27,500 nucleotides of DNA from Chromera velia (Eukaryota; Sar; Chromeraceae). The stretch spans positions 1 through 27,500 of the forward strand of contig JAHBMJ010001262.1 of the NCBI GenBank assembly GCA_018398765.1, written 5' to 3'. Under the pieces are notes generated by a model. It was given only the letters and a program-made list of their open reading frames with translations. It was not told where the DNA came from and ran no database searches. A program made the translations under genes and the position numbers. Positions 21,510 through 27,500 of this stretch are shown here, one piece after another; the stretch's first letter is position 1; every line of letters starts with the position of its first letter.

Positions 21510-24328
21510 TCATGCCTTCTGTGTCGCCTCTTTGCTCTCCCCCTCTCCTCCCTCCCAGGTCTTGGGAACTCCCAAAATCTCCACGTCCAGAGACACCAGC
21601 GTCTTCTTCAGGGCCTGCACAAAGAGAAGGAGGAAGGAAGAAGGAAAGAGAAAGAAAATGTCACCAGGCAGGCCATTGAGGGCTCTGGAGAGGGCCGGGG
21701 AAAGGAAAACATCAACGCAAGCACAGCCGGAAGAGGCGCGACTGTTCGGTGCTTCAAAGGGAGCGTTCTCTGCTCTGACAATCAGAGAAGAATGCGATTT
21801 GGAGAAGAGGAAACAACTCGAGGATTCAGCAGAAAAAACAGATAAACCCAAGAAGAGAGGAACTGCAGGAACGCAGATAGATGTCCTGTTGATGTTCAGA
21901 CAGACAGTCAGGCAGGCAGACAGACAGACAGTCAGGCAGACCGACCTCCTGTTCGCATTCGAACAGATACGAGGGGATTGTTGTCCCCCTGGTGGCCTCC
22001 TGAGGCTCCCGGAGGTCCTGTAGACTCTCCGCAGGACGTGCAGCACCCATGCCCACCATCAGAACTGCAAAACGACATGAACACAAGGAAGGAAGGAAGG
22101 AAGGAAGGAGAAAGGCGGGAACAAATCGAAACACGCGCAAGGCAAATGCAATTGACCCACACGCAAACAGACAGAGACGGGGGGGGCGGGATTGAGTATG
22201 AAACTACTACCTCCAACACCCGAAGGAATGAATTGTCTGTGTCCACTAAAAGAGCCCTAAGGAAAGGAAAGACCCAACCGTCTCACCCCACCCCGTGCAG
22301 TTCCCTCTGGCCCACCCACCCACCCACCTGCGTTCTTTCCCGTATCCGAAAAGATTTCCCTCGGAGGCTGATAGTACCCTCTCCAGACCTTCGTTGCCAT
22401 CTGCCTCTTCTCTGGGTGTCTCAGCCAGATGGCGTATCTGTTGAACTCAGTGGGCACGTGGACGTGCAGTCCCACCGCCCTGGCAACAGTCTCCATGTCC
22501 AGGGCGTCGTTTGTCGGCTCGTCCCTGGCGCTGTAGCCGGTGATCACAGCAGGCTGCAAGTGTGCACATTTATGTCAAATGCAAACATATACACACACAA
22601 CAGAGACATCGAGTGTCTGGCAGTCGCACCGGTGACCAGAGGGGGTAGAGAGGAAAGGAAGGAGACGCGAAACAAAGCATGAATCAGCAAATGGGACACA
22701 CACTCACCCTAAACCTTACCTTTTCACACACCCTCACACAGAGCGAGCAAGCGAGTGAGCGAGACAGAGGGCGAGAGAGGAGAGACTGACGAAGTTTCTC
22801 TTCGCAACTGCCGCCAGAGAAGGAGCCCACGAGTTCACAGACAGAGAAAGACCCGCGTTGGCGAACACAACGATATCAGGAAGGAGGCAGTCGCGGTCGT
22901 TCTCCAATTTCTCGTCGTCGTTTTGCTGCAGGTGCAACAAAACAAGAAACACAATCAAGTGGAGAAGGCAACAAACCCCGTGCAAATCAGTACAAGATCC
23001 CTGGGAAAAAACCCTGAGTAAGTCTATTTAGACCGAGGCCCCTCCCTTACACACGAACTCCTACCAAAGGGTTCCAATTCTCGATTTTGTTGTATCCGAC
23101 GAAGATCAACGCAGGGAAAGAAGCCAGAGGGAATCAGAGAAATGCGTAGCTATCCTTCGCTCGACAACCTTTCCCTCCCTCAGTCAGCACCTTAACTACA
23201 GACATGATTTCTGCCTCGCTGACTGACGTTGAGGAAAGAGTGATAGGTTCCCTTCCAGAGTCTCAAATGAATCCTCGGGTCCTCCCTGTCCTCCATCGAC
23301 CTTCCCCCAACGCTCTCCACCTTCTTTGGAATTGGAGGGGTCAGTTGCTCAGTCGCAAGAGAACGTCCCCAACTGTCTCCCTTATCCAGAAACCCCACAC
23401 ACACGACGGAGAGGAAACGGAGACGCGGCATTCGAAGGAAGAAGGCAGCGAAGGAAGACGACATCTCAAAGTCCCCCCTGGCTCCAACAAAGTGGACACA
23501 CAACCTCTCTTTGGAAGGAAGTCGCCGCCTGCACACGTTCATTCATTCATTTGAGCATTCACTCCATAGTGCAATCAACAAAAGCCTGTCTCTGGAAAAC
23601 GATGATGAAGGAAGCATGAATCGAATTCACTCCTGCTCAAGAGAGATCAGGCTCCTACGTGTGCCTGTAAGAGGCAGTCAAAAGATCTTTCTTCTATCTT
23701 CCCCCTCCTTCCCATCCCCCGACTGTCACTCCCTCTTCTTCCTGCACTCTTTTATGCACGTTGAATGCATTTCCCATCTTCCCTCCCTTCCTTCCTTCCC
23801 ATGGATCGTCCCCCAAAGCCTCAATCAAAAGAGCAAGGGGACTCACATTTCCTCCCCAAGCCGCCCCCCAGCAGCGGCTGCCCTCTCCACAGCATGCAGC
23901 GTCGTCAGAGGGAGGGAGAGAGTCAAAAGTCTCCGTATGCTTCCGCAGTCAGCCTCGCTGTCCACAGAGTAGCTCTTCCCCCACAAACTATCATCTCTGT
24001 CCTCGGGCTGCCACTCAATCTCCCCACGACAGTCGGCAGATGAACCCAACGCCCCTGCTGATGCTGACTGAGTCGACGAATGCAGCCCTGTTGACGCACC
24101 CACAGAGGCAGACAGAGATTCTTGCCCCTTCTCCTCCTTCTCTTTGTCCGGTGAGTCAGCAGACGGGGGGGAAGAAGAGACCTGCATCATGCGGGCAAAG
24201 AGGGACTTTCTCTGCTTGGCGACCTGCGCCTTCTCCTGCGCCACCTCTCTCCTCAGAGCGGAGGCCGCCATGTTCTCAGGGTTCACTTCTTCAAGTCGGT
24301 CAAGGGTCTTCTCGGCAAGGTTAAACTC

Positions 24329-24362
<34 letters not shown>

Positions 24363-25742
24363 GGCACGCAGACAGGCAGAGAGGGAGGAAGAGCGGACCC
24401 CTGTGTCTGAAGTAGACTCGCGCTTACTCAAAAGAGCAAAAGGGCATTTCACGGCCAGTCAAGCCAAAGCTATGTGTCCCTCTCGGAGCCCCCCAAACCG
24501 GCCAGTCTCTCTTCCATCCCTCATCAGTCTGGAAGAAGGTTTGCTCGGGCAAGGGGGTGCATTCCAGTACATCCACTTCTTGTTCTTTCAGCTTTCCACG
24601 AAAAAGAACACTCCCCAGCCTGAGAAGAAACAAAACGCGAACCCCTCCTCACTGACCTGCAGTTTCAGATGGGCGGTCGCATTCCTGTACAGCGCTTTCT
24701 CATTTGAGGGATACATCCGGAGGACCACCTCTGACTGCAGGGAAGAAGGGGACAGAAATAGATATGCATGAGTCAGCTAGATGCAGACTTGCGCTGCTTC
24801 TGCCCGTCACACTGCATGTCTTCTGGTCAGTTTTCTCAACCCGCAGCCAGCAGTCACGCACATGCGGTGGTCTTGGGCCAGCTGCCCCTTTCCCTGTTCG
24901 CATCGCGGGAGCCTCCAGCCCTCAACACACACCCAACACTTCGTCACCCAGAATGCGTGGCACTTTGTTTCTGAACCCCTACACTGAACATTCCTGCAGA
25001 CCTGCGCCAAAAGCGCCAATAACAGCGCCAAAACGAGCCGGATCGCCAGCCACCGAAAGCTACGGCTGGCAGGAGCACGGCGTGAGTGTCGATACACGTT
25101 GTTTCTCTGCAATTCCACCTTTTTGAAAAATCCAGAAAGACAGCCAGAATCCCAACATCGTAGGTGAGGGAGTCTCTGCATGCTGTCTCCTCCCTCACTT
25201 CCTCAATCCTTCATGGCCGTCTCGTTCCAGCCACCCCTGGCAGGCACCTACCTGAGTGAGCGCGTCTGTCCACTCGCTGAGCTTCAGGTGTCCAGAGCAC
25301 AGGTTGAGTCTGATCTGGACTGTGAGGTCTCTGGTGGACGAGGAGGGCAGCAGGGAGCCCTTCAAAACCTGCTTGAGAGCGTTTTTCCAAAGCTCCATGG
25401 CAGAGTGAACGTCGCCTTGCGCAAACATCTGGTTGCCCTGCAAGAAACGGTGGATGCATATTGAAAATGCTTTCGGGCAACAGTCAGACACGAACGAGCG
25501 TGCAAGCACTGACATGTACATGACGGGCACAAGAGGTGCACGGTACGAACCTGTTCTTTGAGGTGTTCTGCTGAAGGTCCTTTCTTGGAATCGAAGGTCG
25601 AGGAAGAGGACGAAGAGGATGACTCCAGCTGCACGTCCACATCCGACATCTCGCTGTCGAGGTCTTCCTCTCTCATCGGAGTTGCGTCTTCCGCGAAGAT
25701 TTCGCGCGTGGGGGTCACGGAGGTGCCTTCAACGTCCGACAT
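21510..25742 (-). CDS. TPR protein with MSS51-like C-terminal domain, nine exons
   Basis: Exons (minus strand): 25742-25551, 25437-25252, 24734-24657, 24328-23847, 23528-23228, 22925-22791, 22553-22328, 22064-21946 and 21614-21510. Every join keeps phase, giving 607 residues. Residues 1-64 are acidic and Ser-rich. TPR helices follow (GNQMFAQGDVHSAMELWKNAL, LNLCSGHLKLSEWTDAL, LYRNATAHLKLQEFNLAEKT), then a basic helix (REVAQEKAQVAKQRKSLFARMM) as seen after TPRs of FKBP-type co-chaperones; there is no FKBP domain. From about 295 the pattern resembles the MSS51/ZMYND15 C-terminal domain: LPLTTLHAVE, LCVHFVGARGDFE, PDIVVFANAGLSL, PAVITGYSARDE. No MYND zinc finger is present. Yeast MSS51 acts in mitochondrial COX1 expression; the role here is unknown. 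The last two exons are the least certain. Confidence 0.7.
24329..24361 (-). repeat. CA/TG microsatellite directly at a 3' splice site
   Basis: The acceptor of exon 4 of the TPR gene is preceded on the minus strand by about 14 GTGT dinucleotides (TGTGTGTGTGCAG) in place of a normal pyrimidine tract. Confidence 0.75.
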
Positions 25743-26121
25743 GGTCTAGGACGTCTCCTACAAGCCTTTCCTGCAACAGATGGGTACCTCGGCAGTCAAT
25801 TAAAAAGGCTGCCCACAAGGAATGGCACGCTGAGTCCTGACAGACTTGGCACGTCAATGTTTCTCGGCGTTTATCTTCAGAATCTGCAAAAGTAGATCGT
25901 TCGAAGGCGGTACATACCACCAGATCTTTTTGACCTAGCTTATACCTCAAAATGTGCGGGTATCTTTGTTCGCTGGCCCCGGAAAGCTGCATGAGGGGCA
26001 CATCCAAAAAAGAAATTACGAGGACAGGCTGAACGGGCCACTCTCATGAGCTTGAATGCATTCAATATCAGAGACTAAAGTTCGTGACACTGTTGGTGCC
26101 GCGGGCTCCCACCATTTCGCC
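25743..26121. other. Spacer between the TPR gene and the 5S gene
   Basis: No coding frame is supported. It contains the first copy of a motif, TGGCCCCGGAAAG at 25974-25986, that recurs downstream of the 5S gene. The left end is the likely promoter of the TPR gene. Confidence 0.5.
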
Positions 26122-26242
26122 GTGGTCGGCCATACTACATGGAACACACCGGATCCCATCCGAACTCCGAAGTTAAGCCATGTGAGGCCCGGTTAGTACT
26201 AGGGTGGGGGACCGCCTGGGAACACCTTCGGGTGCTGACCGC
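26122..26242 (+). rRNA. rrn5: 5S ribosomal RNA
   Basis: The 121 bases have the eukaryotic 5S pattern: GGCCATACTAC after the first helix strand, CCGGATCCCATCCGAACTCC, the A-box region GAAGTTAAGCC, GGTTAGTACTAGGGTGGGGG (intermediate element and C box), and GACCGCCTGGGAACACC. The ends pair as helix I (GTGGTC at 26122-26127 with GACCGC at 26237-26242, one G-U). A T5 run at 26243-26247 is a polymerase III terminator. Only a single copy is seen here. Confidence 0.95.
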
Positions 26243-26247
26243 TTTTT
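26243..26247 (+). terminator. Polymerase III oligo-T terminator of the 5S gene
   Basis: TTTTT directly follows the last paired base of the 5S gene; TTTT recurs at 26249-26252. Confidence 0.75.
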
Positions 26248-26510
26248 GTTTTCCAGCCTAAATTCCACGCATACAGCTAGCTTTCAAGTGGCGCCTTTGA
26301 GCATGCATCTTCTACAGGCTTTTGTGTACGTATATTAATAGTGTGTGAGACAGTCGTACCGTGACGTATGGCCCCGGAAAGTGAAGCGGGGGGCACTTAC
26401 AAAACAGAAATACCCTAGCCGACACATGCGCAACGCGGCAGCGGGTCATACAGATGTGCATGGGCCAATTAGAACCCGCCGCCAAACCTTAACCGGCTCA
26501 AAAATTTTGA

Positions 26511-26717
26511 GGGGAAAAGGGAACAGAGGGCTGTTCCCTTTTTCCTCCTGGACTCAAAGCAACGACCCTAGGAGACGTCAGTTCGCCTCTCTAGACTCTC
26601 TCTAGCTGCTTGGTGTAGAAAAAACGACTCCCAGACTCACAGGGAGTCCAAAGAACGGACATCTGAGGTCTGACACTTGAAGAGGCTAAAGTAGCCTTCC
26701 TGAACTCAGAAGTTCAG
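26511..26717 (+). other. Run of four perfect hairpins, possible structured RNA
   Basis: AAAAGGGAACAG/CTGTTCCCTTTT (26515-26526 with 26531-26542, 4-base loop), GACTCCC/GGGAGTC (26626-26632 with 26642-26648), AGGCTA/TAGCCT (26683-26688 with 26692-26697, 3-base loop) and CTGAACT/AGTTCAG (26700-26706 with 26711-26717, 4-base loop). The last two overlap the candidate exon at 26667-26777. It matches no snRNA or SRP signature I can see. Confidence 0.35.
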
Positions 26718-26913
26718 AAAGGGTTGTGGTACATCAATGATGATAAAATGCATACCAACACGCTCCATCTGGTCCAGGTAAGTTAGTTCTAACAGGGGAT
26801 AAGGAATGGTTGATATACTGTGGACTTCAACTGACAAGTCTGCTCATGAACAGAAAGATACACTCCAGATGGCACCCTATATCAAATTGCCGGAAGGGCT
26901 TTTTCCTTTTTGA
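26667..26913 (+). CDS. Two-exon coding segment of unknown function, partial
   Basis: 26667-26777 is open for 37 codons (LEEAKVAFLNSEVQKGLWYI and on to MHTNTLHLVQ) and ends at a consensus donor CAG|GTAAGT. After a 76-bp intron with acceptor GAACAG (to 26853), 26854-26913 continues in phase 0 (KDTLQMAPYIKLPEGLFPF) to a TGA. The left end begins after a TGA at 26664-26666; an acceptor-like CTGAG lies there, but no ATG is seen. The family is not recognised. Its neighbours to the right are broken frames, so it may be one piece of a decayed mobile element. Confidence 0.35.
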
Positions 26914-27101
26914 GCACTTCAAACCTGCAGCCATCGCACAAAGGTACTGCCCAACACTTATATGCTCCTGTCTGGAGGGAAAGAGCAGGACAGAACCACT
27001 TACCGGGGGAGCTGGAGATCAATTAATACCCCTGAAACGCCAATTCTCCACAACAGGAAGACAAAACAATCTCGCCTTCCCACAACCAGTAAACTCACCA
27101 G
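26914..27101. other. Linker between coding-like segments
   Basis: The stretch is open in more than one plus frame for 50-60 codons, without clear preference. It may contain introns or decayed coding sequence. Confidence 0.3.
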
Positions 27102-27500
27102 GAACCTATCCTGCTGGCGTGGGAGGATGACAACAGATACAGGGTATTGGGCATAATTGCTGGGGATCGATTCTGTGGCCTTCTGGTAGAAAGAAGGAAT
27201 GTTGCTTTAGAGGCCTGGGAGGTACTTTCCTGACTGGTCCAGACTGGAGCTGCCAGATACGCCAAAGCAGATCAACTACGCCATAAGACTTCACCCCGAC
27301 ACAGAGGCAAGCTGTCTAGTACTAACGGAGCGGAATTGTGCCAGTTTGACCATCGGTACTACTCTACACAATAAGGTAGACAGGAAGGGACGAAAGGACG
27401 AAATACTGTATGAAACCCATCTGATGCACGTATGCATGCATGGCGCAAATCAGCCTTTCAAGGCCGGGTTTTTAGTGAAAAACACTGTGCATGCATACAT
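27102..27500 (+). pseudogene. Frameshifted coding segment running off the window
   Basis: 27102-27233 reads EPILLAWEDDNRYRVLGIIA, then GDRFCGLLVERRNVALEAWE, to a TGA. From 27211 another plus frame is open to the end of the window (for example YFPDWSRLELPDTPKQINYA, then CLVLTERNCASLTIGTTLHN). Both look like protein, and the hand-over lies at 27211-27230, which suggests a frameshift. The family is not recognised; a transposon or retroelement relict is possible but unproven. Confidence 0.35.

Noticed and set aside
26122-26747. Spliced-leader or U-snRNA genes near 5S
   Set aside because: I looked for spliced-leader, U1, U2, U4, U5 and U6 core words and found none at a sensible position.

Overview
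This is a nuclear stretch of a unicellular eukaryote. The genes are split by GT-AG introns, there is one eukaryotic-type 5S rRNA gene, the introns and spacers are full of long microsatellites, and gene islands of moderate GC alternate with AT-rich gaps. The TPR/MSS51-like protein, the secreted low-complexity protein and the many TGCATGC-type words would fit an alveolate such as a chromerid alga, but no species can be proven from the window alone. All gene models are my own, joined from open frames and phase-compatible splice sites.

Left part (1-3020): the 3' end of an unrecognised gene (2-871), then a 1.8-kb unit bounded by perfect 28-bp inverted repeats (924-951 and 2694-2721). It holds a minus-strand frame of unknown function (1508-2386, with a possible extension to 1346 past an in-frame TGA) and a 33-bp minisatellite. 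A possible exon encoding a hydrophobic segment follows (2785-3014).

Gene-rich middle (3268-15431): a GET3/ArsA-type ATPase on the minus strand, whose last exon lies beyond a 1.5-kb intron made largely of microsatellites. Divergent from it is a large secreted, possibly membrane- or GPI-anchored, low-complexity protein in four or more exons. After a gene-poor spacer come a two-exon prolyl 4-hydroxylase-like Fe(II)/2-oxoglutarate oxygenase (minus) and, divergent from it, an unrecognised helical 327-residue protein (plus).

AT-rich part (15432-21509): mostly spacer, with a small three-exon gene for a 78-residue protein behind a TATA box, a family of TAGTAC-armed palindromes, a 36-bp tandem repeat, and a decayed or intron-rich coding relict with 37- and 41-bp introns and in-frame stops (18540-19919).

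Right part (21510-27500): a nine-exon minus-strand gene whose 607-residue product joins an acidic N-terminus, TPR repeats and an MSS51-like C-terminal domain. The 5S rRNA gene (26122-26242) follows, flanked by two copies of a diverged motif, then a run of short perfect hairpins and broken coding segments that look like a mobile-element relict or a frameshifted gene.

The genes do not form one pathway. GET3 (tail-anchored protein insertion) and the TPR/MSS51-like protein are both of types linked to membrane or organelle proteostasis, but they are not adjacent and no functional link is claimed.
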